From Panopea generosa (Eukaryota; Mollusca; Bivalvia; Adapedonta; Hiatellidae), in NCBI GenBank assembly GCA_029582155.1, contig CM055895.1, positions 54,998,464 through 55,062,463 on the forward strand: 64,000 nt of DNA, given 5' to 3'. Positions 47,395 to 58,179 of the stretch are shown in pieces (within the stretch, counting starts at the first letter, position 1; every line of letters starts with the position of its first letter). The notes under the pieces are model-generated. The model worked only from the letters and a program-made list of their open reading frames with translations. It was not told where the DNA came from and did not search any database. The translations under genes were made by a program, and so were the position numbers.

Positions 47395-48802
47395 CGGTTA
47401 ACAGTGAAATTATAATTTAGTGGACTTAAACACATATAAGATGTACCAATAGAGGTCACCGCGTTGGCATGACCACTGGCAAAATTATAATTAGTGAACT
47501 ACATACACACATAAGATGTACCAACTGAAGTCACCGCGTTGGCATGGCCACTGGTAAAATTATAATTAGTGAACACAAAAAACACATTAGATGTAACAAC
47601 AAAGGTTACCGCATTTGCACGATCACTGGACTAAAACACACATAAGATGTACCAAAAGAGGTCTCCGCGTTGGCATGACCACTGGCAAAATTATAATTAA
47701 TGAACTACAAACACACATAGGATGTACCAACTGAAGTCACCGCGTTGGCATGGCCTCTGGCATAATTATAATTAGTGAACTACAAAAAAACATTAGATGT
47801 AACAACAGAGGTTACCGCATTTGCACGATCACTGGACTAAAACACACATAAGATGTACCAATAGAGGTCACCGCGTTGGCAAGACCACTGGCAAAATTAT
47901 TAGTGAACTACAAACACATATAAGATGTACCAACTGAAATCACCGTGTTGGCATGGCCACTAGTAAAATTATAATTAGTGAACACAAAAAAAATTAGATG
48001 TAACAACAGAGGTTACCGCATTTGCACGATCACTGGACTAAAACACACATAAGATGCACCAATAGAGGTCACCGCGTTGGCATGACCACTGGCAAAATTA
48101 TAATTAATGAACTACACACACAGATAAGATGTACCAACTGAAGTCACCGCGTTGGCATGGCCACTGGTAAAATTATTATAAGTGAACACAAACAAATATT
48201 GGGTGTAACAACAGAGGTTACCGCATTTGCACGATCACTCGACTAAAACACACATAAGATGTACCAATAGAGGTCACCGCGTTGGCATGACCACTGGCAA
48301 AATTTAATATAATCAGTGAACTACAAACACACATAAGATGTACCAACTGAAGTCAACGCGTTGGTATGGCCACTGGTAAAATTATAATAAGTGAACACAA
48401 ACAAACATTAGGTATAACAACAGAAGTTACCGCATTTGCACGATCACTGGACTAAAAAACACATACGATGTACCAATAGAGGTCACCGCGTTGGCATGAC
48501 CACTGGCAAAATTATAATTAATGAACTTCAAACACACATAGGATGTACCAACTGAAGTCACCGCGTTGGCATGACCACTGACAAAGTTATAATTAGTGAA
48601 CTACAAACAAACATTAGATGTAACAACAGATGTTACCGCATTTGTACGATCACTGGACTAACACACACATAAGATGTACCAATAGAGGTCACCGCGTTGG
48701 CATGACCACTGGCAAAATTATAATTAGTGAACTACAAACACACATAAGATGTACCAACTGAAGTCACCGCGTTGGCATGGCCACTGGTAAAATTATAATT
48801 AG
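47395..48802. repeat. Satellite with a three-monomer higher-order repeat, left block
   Basis: Monomers of roughly 65-75 bp share an ACCGCGTTGGCATG or ACCGCATTTGCACG core plus CCACTGG...AAAATTATAATTAGTGAAC. Three types alternate. Type A contains GATGTACCAATAGAGGTCAC, type B GATGTACCAACTGAAGTCAC, and type C GATGTAACAACAGAGGTTAC. Type A recurs near 47443, 47650, 47857, 48057, 48263, 48470 and 48677, a period of about 206 bp, so A-B-C is the amplified unit. Confidence 0.9.
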
Positions 48803-48806
48803 TGAA

Positions 48807-49262
48807 CGTCTCACACACCAATTAATTTTGTACTGTTCTACATATAGAGACATGCACTTCTGGAACACTGGATACATTACCAATGGTTCTAAAAGTACCT
48901 TATTCCCATAGATAGTCCTCTGTTGGTCCAAATATGCAGAAAAAAACATGGGGTTGACCAGGTTGCTTTTTCACAATTTCGATGGTTTGATGGCACCCCT
49001 TCATTTTTGACAATTCTGCCCATTTGTTGCAGTGTATCACTACGCATCTTTAAACTGTTATAGCATCATCAAACAGTTCCCAGGGTCACACAAACTTTGC
49101 AGAAATCATGAAAATGTTCCAATGTTCCCATATGCACAAAGAAATATGACATTTTATGCATTTTTAAAAAAAAAATTACCCAACCGCTTTACACAGCTCT
49201 AATTTCTTGGGCGTAATAATCTTGCTACCGTCATGTAAGGGAGGTAATTGTTCAGTGAGACC
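48807..49262. mobile_element. 456-bp MITE, left copy of a composite
   Basis: It begins CGTCTCACACACCAATTAAT and ends GGTAATTGTTCAGTGAGACC; GTCTCAC is inverted at the two ends. It is inserted in the satellite, with TGAA on its left (48803-48806) and TTGAA on its right (49263-49267). It differs from the copy at 51436 at two positions by eye (AGTACCTT versus AGTGCCTT, TTGTTGCAG versus TTGTTTCAG). The right interior (GCGTAATAATCTTGCTACCG) matches the element at 1928. A 48-residue minus-strand reading common to both copies has no known motif. Confidence 0.8.
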
Positions 49263-51435
49263 TTGAAGAGTAGAAATTGTCACGACATTTGACTGAAATT
49301 TTTGTCGAACAAACCTTTACCATTTCTAAATATGAAAATACGCCTGTTGAATTCATCGCGCAACTGTTTTCGAATTCATGCACCAAAATAAGATGGCGGT
49401 CACACATGCATTAATCAGTTTTGGACGACTCGAAAACAGGAAAAACTGTCAAAATTTTTTAGCCATTGTACCTTAATAAAAATAATTCTAGAAAAAGAAA
49501 TACTTTGAAAATGTCCTTGTATTGGCTCCTATAGTGTATCTTTCTGACTGCATATTCATTTTATTGTATATGCAACATTACATAACTTAAGTGTCAAAAT
49601 ACATGACCATATATGGATAATTAGTTGTTTTTGCTTCAAATAATGCTCTGTTTTGTTGCAAAACTATATTTTTGACTTTTTTTTATATTTATAACAAACA
49701 AATATTAATGTTTGAAGGTGCCCAGCAATAATTTGCATGTCACTGACACTAACCATGCCCCCTTTTTCAATACATGAATGAATAACATACTTGTGTACAT
49801 GCATTAGATTCATTATCAACTATGAATATTTCCCTTACCAATTGAGGTATCTATTAGGCATATATTAAATTCCAATACTATTTTGTTTATTTTATCAATA
49901 AAAATAGCAAATGAAAGTAAAGTGTGCATGAAAGTCACTTTAAAGCAAGAAAATGAAATGATGAATGAAAATGAGACAAAATATGGATACAGCATATTTG
50001 GCTGGACCGATAAGCTCATTGCAAAAAGACGGTTTGCTAAAGCGCATCTCTTTACCACAAGTTAGTTTGAAATAAATATATCAAAGAATATCGCGATAAG
50101 AAATACTTGTCGCGAGATGACTCGTTACTTTACAGATTTTCCAAAACTGGCATAAAAAATGGGCATTTAAAATAGAGTTGTTGCAATAATTATATGAAAA
50201 TTAGAAATTGTCATATTGGAGAATGCTAAACTGTTGAATGTGGAGAAAAATATTGTACACATTCAACAACAGACAGCGAAAAAACATCATCTTCAATGAG
50301 AAAAATCTATATTCTATAGCAAGCATCATGTATTTTTATTTGAAAAAAAAGTAAGAAGAACAACCGAAAGAAATCAGATGATGGTACAAAAGTTTCAAGC
50401 ACAGGTTAACTAAATGCTGAGAAATTATTACGCGAATCTGTTTCGCGTCATTTCAAAGAAGTCGCATTTTACAATTTAACTGAATGTCCAAGAGTAGGTA
50501 AATACTGTGTATAAGCCAGACCCAGCCGCATAAATATCAACACTGAGGAGAAAAAAATGACAGTAAAACAAAATGGCAGTCATACGCCATACCATTAAAC
50601 TGAAACGCGACAGTTTGGCGGTCGGTATATCGAAAACTGGATACAGAGCTGTTGATAACAAATATCAATGACAAAATAATGAAACAGGAGATATCTCCAT
50701 AATTCATGATCAATATAATATTAATTGATAAACAGCGACATAAAAACAATATTGCTCATACGCGAGCAAACCGTATTGTCAAAAAGCATGCGCTAAAGAG
50801 TGGAAACAGTATTGCGACAAATGTTACCATTTTTATGTGGGTGGGGTATGAATTATACATAAATAATGAGTTTCTAACACAAAAAAATGGTTTAACTTAC
50901 ATGAATCATGAAATCTGGATGCAGTGAATGCTCTAGACATGCTTTTGTTGTGATATATTAGCATCACTGTCTCTCTGTGTGACTTTCAAGTGTTTTTAAG
51001 TGCAAACTTCTATTCATTTTAGCCAGGATTTTGAGACAGATGGCTAAAATCAAGTCTAATCACATGATGAAGCAAAGCATATTTGCATACATGATCATTT
51101 CTTTTTCAGTTAAATAGATGATCTCACTTTGTGTTCCTTCCATTGAATTGAATAAATCCTGATTCCAACATTTCCATGACAAATTTTCAGCTGCTCAGTC
51201 TCATTGCCCTATTTGCTTTACTGTTTTAGCTTCAAGTTTGGTTTTGCCTGTGTGACACTTCTCTATTTCACTCAAAGTCATCCATTTTTCACAAAAAAAC
51301 ATTTATTTTTCCATTTAGAGGTTTCAAATACAGTATTTCCCATAGAAAGTGACATATTTTGAAAAAGAAAGTAAATCTGAATCACAAAGATGCAGTTTCC
51401 TCCCAGCGTCTACCGAAAATGATCTGGTTCTTGAA
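49263..51435. other. 2.17-kb segment between two MITE copies
   Basis: Unrelated to the satellite on either side. It begins and ends with TTGAA where it meets the MITE copies. It is AT-rich, without frames longer than about 80 codons or recognisable motifs. Minor features are AAGATGGCGGTCACAC near 49390 and the phrase GCCAGGATTTTGAGACAG near 51022. No gene can be called. Confidence 0.5.
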
Positions 51436-51891
51436 CGTCTCACACACCAATTAATTTTGTACTGTTCTACATATAGAGACATGCACTTCTGGAACACTGG
51501 ATACATTACCAATGGTTCTAAAAGTGCCTTATTCCCATAGATAGTCCTCTGTTGGTCCAAATATGCAGAAAAAAACATGGGGTTGACCAGGTTGCTTTTT
51601 CACAATTTCGATGGTTTGATGGCACCCCTTCATTTTTGACAATTCTGCCCATTTGTTTCAGTGTATCACTACGCATCTTTAAACTGTTATAGCATCATCA
51701 AACAGTTCCCAGGGTCACACAAACTTTGCAGAAATCATGAAAATGTTCCAATGTTCCCATATGCACAAAGAAATATGACATTTTATGCATTTTTAAAAAA
51801 AAAATTACCCAACCGCTTTACACAGCTCTAATTTCTTGGGCGTAATAATCTTGCTACCGTCATGTAAGGGAGGTAATTGTTCAGTGAGACC
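51436..51891. mobile_element. 456-bp MITE, right copy of a composite
   Basis: Same orientation as the left copy and almost identical. Its left neighbour is GGTTCTTGAA (end of the 2.17-kb segment). Its right neighbour is TGAACACAAACAAACATTAG, which is satellite sequence continuing from the point interrupted at 48806. Confidence 0.8.
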
Positions 51892-51962
51892 TGAACACAA
51901 ACAAACATTAGATGTCACAACAGAGGTTACCGCATTTACACGATCAATCTACTTAAACATAC
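51892..51962. repeat. Satellite, short middle block
   Basis: One type C monomer (CATTAGATGTCACAACAGAG, then GTTACCGCATTTACACGATC) between the MITE composite and a LINE insertion. It shows that both are later insertions into one array. Confidence 0.85.
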
Positions 51963-51964
51963 AT

Positions 51965-52812
51965 ATTCAGTTCAATTCAATATTTTATTCAGCATAACAT
52001 ACATGTTTTTTGCCTTATACTAGGCGGGTTACAAAACACGTACAAATTACAGAGAAGATACATAACACACATATTAACAGTGATATACATACATATATAT
52101 GTTCAAATATTTTAGCTATATTATACAGATTTATTTTTGTTTGTTACTTAGAATTAACAATTGTAATATGGCCGAAACCAACATGTTTGTTTGTTTTTTT
52201 GTTTTTTTAACTTAACATAGTATTTACAGTAAATATATCAATAACAGTCCTAATATATTACTACAATTATGAAAGTTGTAACATTTAGTGTTATATTGTT
52301 CTCTAGAATATACTTTGACAGTTTTATTCGGCGTTTCTTATTTCAGTTGCTAAAAATATAAACTTTGCTAACCCTTTCAAGGTACCTGACTGCTCTGTTT
52401 TCATAAGAGACACAAATTTTTGTTTTGAGTGAAAAGAACAGTAGTACCTAGGTAAACACTCAACCCTTAAGGTTCTGTATTTAGGGCATATCATGAGGAA
52501 GTGATATTCGTTTTCGATGACATTCATGTTACAATGTGTACATTTTCTTAGGTTACGATCAATATTACGGAATCTCCCTTCCTCTATTGCTAATTTGTGG
52601 GCAGAACATCTAAATCGTGTTAATGCTACACGATGATTTGTATTACATAGTGTTAATAAATATTTTTTCGGTTCATAGGCTGTTTTAAATAACTTATATG
52701 ATTCTAGTTTTGATGAAGTATCTATTTGAGCGTATCATAAGTGTAAATATTGATCAATGATTCGTTCACTTACTTTTTCTACTTGGATATTTGTAACATT
52801 TGTGTTATTCCA
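51965..52812 (-). pseudogene. 5'-truncated L2-like LINE, C-terminal ORF2 and 3' UTR
   Basis: The minus-strand reading starts near 52809 (VTNIQVEKVSERIIDQYLHL), has one stop, and continues YAQIDTSSKLESYKLFKTAY, EPKKYLLTLCNTNHRVALTR and FRCSAHKLAIEEGRFRNIDR. It then gives NLRKCTHCNMNVIENEYHFL (zinc motif CxxC...H...C) and MICPKYRTLRVECLPRYYC, with the stop near 52324. The 3' UTR runs to about 51967 and ends TGAATAAAATATTGAATTGA, an L2-type repetitive end rather than poly(A). Satellite sequence resumes on both sides (AACATACAT and CATAAGATGTACCAATAGAG). Confidence 0.85.
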
Positions 52813-53690
52813 TAAGATGTACCAATAGAGGTCACTGCGTCGGCATGACCACTGTTAAAATTATAATTAGTGAACTACAAACACACATAAGATGTTCCAA
52901 CTGAAGTCAACGTGTTGGCATGACCACTGGCAAAATTATAATTAGTGAACCACAAACACACATAAGATGTACCAACTGAAGTCACCGCGTTGGCATGGCC
53001 ACTGGCAAAATTATAATTAATGTACTGCAAACAAAAATAGAGGTAACAACAGAGATAACCGGTCACTGGCGATATTCTAATTAATGTACTGCAAACAAAC
53101 ATAAGATGTAACAACAGAGGTTACCGCATTGACACGGTCACTGACGAATTTTTAATCAGCGTATTACAAACAAACATATTATGTTACAACAGAAGTTATC
53201 GCATAGACACAATCAATGGCGAAATTATAATTAATGTACTACAAACAAACATAAGATGTACCGATAGAAGTCACCGCGTTGGCATGACCACTGGCAAAAT
53301 TATAATTAGTGAACTACAAACACACATAAGATGTACCAACTGAAGTCACCGCGTTGGCATGGCCACTGGCAAAATTATAATTAATATACTACAAACAAAC
53401 ATAAGATGTAACAACAGAGGTTACCGCATTGACACGGTGGTTACTGGCGAAATTATAATCAGCGTATTACAAACAAACATATTATGTAACAAGAGAGGTT
53501 ATTGCATAGACACGATCAATGGCGAAATTATAATCAGCGTATTACAAACAAACATATTATGTAACAAGAGAGGTTATTGCATAGACACGATCAATGGCAA
53601 AAAATAATCAATGTACTACAACTAAACATAATACGTAACAACAGATGTTATCCCATTGACACGGTCACTGGCAAAATTATAATTAGTGTA
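52813..53690. repeat. Satellite, right block (diverged edge)
   Basis: The same monomers continue, starting with type A (GATGTACCAATAGAGGTCAC). They become irregular towards 53690, with new variants such as ATAGACACGATCAATGGCGA and AATCAGCGTATTACAAACAA repeated twice near 53450-53590. This loss of A-B-C order is what an array edge would show. Confidence 0.85.
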
Positions 53691-56470
53691 CACCTTTATT
53701 GTAGAAATGCTTTATATTTTTAAAGAAAAATTGTTCCCACGAACATGTTTGAAATTGAGTTTGTGCATTTGACATAAGTACCTAGCTCGAATTGGTGCGT
53801 ATATATAATAGCTTAAGTCTTATACAAGTCAAATTCGATGACGCGGATAACAGTATAAATAAAACTTGGTAACACAATTCGGCCGACCACTTCATATTAC
53901 GTTACTCCAAAAGCCGAAAATGGCAATAAACGCATTGATGAATGCATTTGTGAACGGTAATGCACTTTCGACTGTTTTAATGCATCATCACTGGTGCAGC
54001 TCTTTTGATATTGCAGACGCAACATTAAAACATTCTGCAAATATGTTAAAGAAAAATGCAGTTGATTTCTAAATACAACTTCACTGACTGAAACAATTTG
54101 AAACCAATATTTATAGACGAAGGTACCATTATTATTTTTATTTACATTTAATGTTGTCGAGGATTTTTTGTTTTGCACCTGCCACGGTTTTAATTTTCTG
54201 CGTATTTTTCAGAATCTGTAACTTCAAAGTCTTAAAAAAAATTATCTTACAAACAATGCTATCCATAATTAGGGACCATAAACAGTTGTCGATTCCATTA
54301 CCGCAAGAAGCGCCAGATTTCAAAAAATGAATTGTGCACGTCGTTTCACTCAAAACCGGTAATTGTCAGAAAGTCAGGGGGAAATGCTGAGGAGCGAATG
54401 TTGCAAGAGATCAATACCAAGTGAAACCGTCTTTCATGTTCGGCAATACAGGGGGCGTTTAAGTGTTTTATAAATGCGCAACTTATCAACATAGTTTTAC
54501 TTTGACAGATGCATGATGGATCTAAAGGTTGATGTTCCTTTGTTGCAGCACCATTTCTAATTCATCTTATTTCGGGTTTAATGACGCACTATAAGATTAT
54601 TTGAGGTCAGTGTATATAGTTTTAACGTTCTGTACAAACATATACTATGTACAAAAAGATTGATTTTCAAATTTTATATCGACTTCTTCAGTTTATATTA
54701 CAACTAGCACTTCTACAAATAAGTATTTGTTACTTGTTTAAATACATTAAGTAAAAGTACGGAACACGCGGCAATGTCGAGTCGACTTTACTTAAATTTA
54801 TATTCGTTAATGAAATATTTACACATATATGGCGATAGTTGTATAAACTTCTTCTTATTCCAACACAAAAAGTGCGTTAGTTTTTTTCCTCTTCCAGAAG
54901 TGTTGCTCCTTTGGAAGATAGCAACAAAAATATGCATCGCTGCTACTTTGCTTTTGGAAGGCGATTTTAACGACTTTTGACGACAAACACACTTTGTTCA
55001 TTAGAGAGTCGAATTAAATTTGAACTTTTGATACTAGCATTGTGCAAGGTTTGATTGTTGTCTAACAGCGCTTTTTTCAAATCAACAACGTATAATTTTA
55101 CATTCCACACTGAAATAACATTCACTTTCGTAAACTGATGTTTTTTTAGTAAATTTATTTATTCAACATCTGATTTATGATTTCATCATAAATTTGTTTA
55201 CTTCTGTTTATAACATTTCCCGCCATATTTATTTTTTGCATTTTTTTCATGCGGAATACTTCTTTCGAAAATCCTCTTCTACTGTCCCGCTGGAAGAGGC
55301 AGATGAGATTCTGCGTTTAGAAGACGGTCAAATGAAACAACCAGAATAAGTCTTCTCGCTGCCAAAGTTTTCTGAATAGGCAAATGAAACAAGCTACCTA
55401 AACTTTAAACCGGATGTAAATAGTTTGATATTACATTGTATTTGTGTATTGTGTGTGCGGTGGCCTGAATCACTAATAAAGAATTGAATACAAATGTATA
55501 TATGCGTTAGTTATTATTATGTTGCAACGGCATTTCAAGCTATACTTCTTCAAACTATATATAAGTAATATGTATGCATATACTGAGTAAGTTTAAAATA
55601 TATGAGTGGGACAGCGCCACCTTGAACAACTTTTAATGAGAATGTCATTAAATATTGTATTTCTCATTAAACACATACGTACATAACAACACATAATAGA
55701 AGAAGATTAATGTAAATATTATATACTGGCATTCAGATCATTTTTTATATAATTGTTCTAACAATAAAAATTGAAAATATTGAAAACTGTTCAAAATAAT
55801 GAAATTTCTTTGTACATAATTTTTAAATTTTAGATTTATTTGTTTGTTTTACATTCTTCTAATAAAGATAGTGGTTCTTAACGTGTTGTTTATTGTTGGG
55901 TGTATTTTATTTGGTTGTTCTAGATCGACTGGAACGGTTGATTTAAACAAAAGTGAACAACTTTCAGATTTGATGCTCGTGAGTGCATTAGAATATGCTA
56001 TATGTCGCATGTATAAGTGATTGGCATTATACCGGTATAGTCGAAACAAAGTCAATAAAAATACACGGGGAATCCTATAGTGTGCATTTAAAGCCGGGTG
56101 AGTGCCTGGATGTGGACATATTATTTTAAAGATGCAACCTGAAATTGACTTTTGGGTCTGTAACAAACAGAATCGGTAATTATATCAAATTTATCAAGTT
56201 TCGTTCAGGTGATATTTGTCATCCTATATCGTTCCTACGTGTATTTCAATGTAAAGTGGGGACAAGTTTGAATGTAAAGTCATGTAATTTGCCGATTATT
56301 TAAACAGTTTTATACTCTGTTTTACAAAAAGAGACAAAAACCTTTCAGCCAGACAATAGAATGAATCCAAAAGTATGTGGAATTGTCTCTGCAGACTTCA
56401 AACAAATACAGTTACATCTATAAAATAAACAACGAAATCTAAACGTAGATCTTTTAATTTAGACTTCATC
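53691..56470. other. Unique non-repetitive region without a convincing gene
   Basis: No repeat family was recognised. A TATA-like TATATAATA sits at 53802-53810, about 110 bp before a 50-codon frame at 53920-54072 (MAINALMNAFVNGNALS start). This could be a short gene, a first exon or chance. At about 55830-56020 the plus strand has a hydrophobic leader-like reading (IVVLNVLFIVGCILFGC, then SRSTGTVDLNKSEQLSDLML) without an in-frame Met, preceded by an AG that could be a splice acceptor. Neither is supported by homology. Confidence 0.35.
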
Positions 56471-56474
56471 CATT

Positions 56475-56480
56475 TTTATT
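56475..56480 (-). promoter_or_regulatory. Candidate AATAAA polyadenylation signal
   Basis: TTTATT on the plus strand, AATAAA on the minus, about 275 bases past the stop codon of the minus-strand gene at 56753. It is the only well-placed exact match noticed. In AT-rich sequence this motif is frequent, so support is weak. Confidence 0.35.
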
Positions 56481-56752
56481 TGCTGTATGACGATACATTA
56501 AACATTTAATTACAATGGAAATGCCAACTCCGCCTCGTATACTGGTAGTTGTTACTGCTGAAACAGCAAACTCAGAAGATCTAGTTGGTGAAGAAACATG
56601 TAAACGAAGAGTGTGTACATCTATAAGATACATGAAAACATCTCTCGCTCTCTTAAGCAGATTACTTGCGTTCTCATATTATACGGAACATTTTCATGTA
56701 GAACGGAAACGAAATAACTATATGTTTTGTGCAGAATGGTGATAGTATATTT

Positions 56753-57547
56753 TCATGTTTCCTTGAAATAATAAAATGCATCCTCCAAGTGTCCGTTCAA
56801 ATAATTATTCAAATTTCTGTTCAATTCCATTACGTATTTCCTGTCTTTCTTTTTGCTTCCTATCACTTCCTTGTCATAGGTCCTCTTTGTGTTTTTACAA
56901 AACCATTTACATTGTCCGCGGACTAAATCAAACCACGTGACCATAAAATCTGGCGCATATCTCCTTAAGCATTTGCTAATCACTGATCCAAACAAATAAC
57001 AGACGACAAATGTTATTACTGAAAGACAAGTTACCGCTCCACAAACAATTCCAAATATTTCCCATCCTGTTAGAGATTTGTACACGTCTTCTCCAGGAGG
57101 TTGTCTTACGTGTTCCTTTTGAGAAAGAAAAAATGATTTCTTTGGTACAGTTTTCTTAAACGGATCATCAAGAAACCTTCTTTCCAACGTCTCTGATTTT
57201 TCATCATGCACCAGCTTAGACAGTTTGTCTGCTAAATCCTGGCGGTCTATTTGACCGAGTCTCAGTGCCAGGGTATTGAACGTCTTACCTTTGCCTTCAG
57301 TGCGGTCCCACTTCAGAAGAAGGTATATACAAGACTTGTTCGGTTCGTGTTCTCCGTCCACTGGTTTTAAAAGCTCAAACGTGTTTTGATGAAGTGCGTC
57401 GGCAAGTTTTCTGCATTCAATTTCTTCTAAGTGGTCTGCAATCCATTGAAGTTGATGGACATTTACGTCAATCATACACAAGCTTGTCATAAAAATGCCA
57501 AGCAAAACAATTGAGACTTGAATTGTAGTTTTTATTTTTACATCCAT
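56753..57547 (-). CDS. Signal-peptide, death-fold-like, single-TM protein (264 aa)
   Basis: This is the only intact long non-repeat frame in the window, and it ends with TGA at 56753-56755. The frame extends to a Met at 57589. I prefer the internal Met at 57547, because it gives a clean signal peptide (residues 1-26, MDVKIKTTIQ then a hydrophobic core VSIVLLGIFM). Residues about 28-115 look like a six-helix death-fold domain: HQLQWIADHLEEIECRKLAD, CIYLLLKWDRTEGKGKTFN and LALRLGQIDRQDLADKLSKL. This is the death-type pattern of a W-containing central helix and a final IxRxDLAxxL helix. A linker (LDDPFKK) follows, then a TM helix at about 161-187 (GIVCGAVTCLSVITFVVCYL). The tail of about 75 residues is Cys- and Lys-rich and ends LEDAFYYFKET. 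As read, the death fold would face the lumen or outside, which is unusual. A 3' splice-site-like TTTTGTTGCAG precedes 57557, so upstream exons are possible. The domain call is by eye. Confidence 0.7.
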   Translation of the reverse strand: MDVKIKTTIQVSIVLLGIFMTSLCMIDVNVHQLQWIADHLEEIECRKLADALHQNTFELLKPVDGEHEPNKSCIYLLLKWDRTEGKGKTFNTLALRLGQIDRQDLADKLSKLVHDEKSETLERRFLDDPFKKTVPKKSFFLSQKEHVRQPPGEDVYKSLTGWEIFGIVCGAVTCLSVITFVVCYLFGSVISKCLRRYAPDFMVTWFDLVRGQCKWFCKNTKRTYDKEVIGSKKKDRKYVMELNRNLNNYLNGHLEDAFYYFKET

Positions 57548-57580
57548 TCCACTTACTGCAACAAAAGGTCTAAAAAAACA

Positions 57581-57627
57581 CGACGTCATGCATTTTTAAT
57601 GACGTCATTAAATGTTAAGTTACGTCA
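57581..57627. promoter_or_regulatory. Cluster of three CRE/ATF-like octamers
   Basis: CGACGTCA at 57581-57588, the perfect palindrome TGACGTCA at 57600-57607, and TTACGTCA at 57620-57627, spaced 19 and 20 bp. They lie 34-80 bp upstream of the preferred start codon of the minus-strand gene. CREB/ATF-family bZIP factors are known to bind such octamers. Function here is inferred from position, spacing and rarity in AT-rich DNA. Confidence 0.5.
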
Positions 57628-58030
57628 ACGTGTACGTATTTAGTACGGAGCGCGCGGTCTACATGTTGGCTATAGGATTTTTCCGTGGTGCGTATTATTC
57701 TGACGGTTTCGGCGCCTATGTATGCCCAGAACAGGCGCTGCTTTTGTAAAAATCGCTTCACACTATCTAGCATACGTTCGTTTCCATCGGAGCAGATTTC
57801 TGCGCTAATTACCGCTCGGACAAAAGTCGCCAGTATAGGCGATTTTTTTACGCCTGTCAGCATGTACAATGCGTGGAAATTCACTTTCGATGAGCACTAC
57901 ACAATAAAAACCTCAATAAACTCTGCTCAGACAATCTGCAACATGGAAAGTGATTGTCTGTGCGCTTGTTAATACTGCGCGACAAAAAGTAGCTTAGAGA
58001 AAAAACAGCACAGCAAAAATACGCGCCATG
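57628..58030. promoter_or_regulatory. CpG-rich block, possible promoter or 5' exon
   Basis: Locally richer in CG dinucleotides than the rest of the window (TACGGAGCGCGCGGTCTACA, GACGGTTTCGGCGCCTATG). Opposing frames at 57615-57884 (-) and 57685-57972 (+) are both open, which fits base composition better than coding. It may hold the transcription start or a 5' exon of the minus-strand gene, or a bidirectional promoter. Confidence 0.35.
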
Positions 58031-58179
58031 GAAAACGGGCTTTAGGCTTTTATTAAGTGGTCTTTTAAGACAGCTTGATGCTAATAGGCATACCGGTTAA
58101 TTTACTCTGAAAGCATAGAAATGGGAAATAGCACATGTGGCTGCTCAGTTAGGGTGACCTTGACTGTATACTAGCAGGG

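Noticed and set aside
48807-51891. Reading the paired 456-bp direct repeats as LTRs of a small retrotransposon
   Set aside because: The ends are not TG...CA. No primer-binding site follows the left copy, and no polypurine tract precedes the right copy. A related single element with 16-bp inverted termini exists at 1928, and the inner TTGAA pair fits MITE insertion better. Not fully excluded.
47395-53690. Regularly spaced repeats that could suggest a CRISPR array
   Set aside because: Whole monomers are homologous, so there are no unique spacers, no cas genes and a eukaryotic context. It is a satellite.
56753-57589. Using the first Met at 57589 as the gene start
   Set aside because: It adds 14 residues before the signal peptide and overlaps a CRE-like site and a splice-acceptor-like tract. 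The Met at 57547 gives a standard signal peptide.
57615-57972. Opposing frames of 89 and 95 codons upstream of the death-fold-like gene
   Set aside because: Both strands are open over the same CpG-rich stretch and neither shows a motif. More likely promoter or 5' exon sequence.
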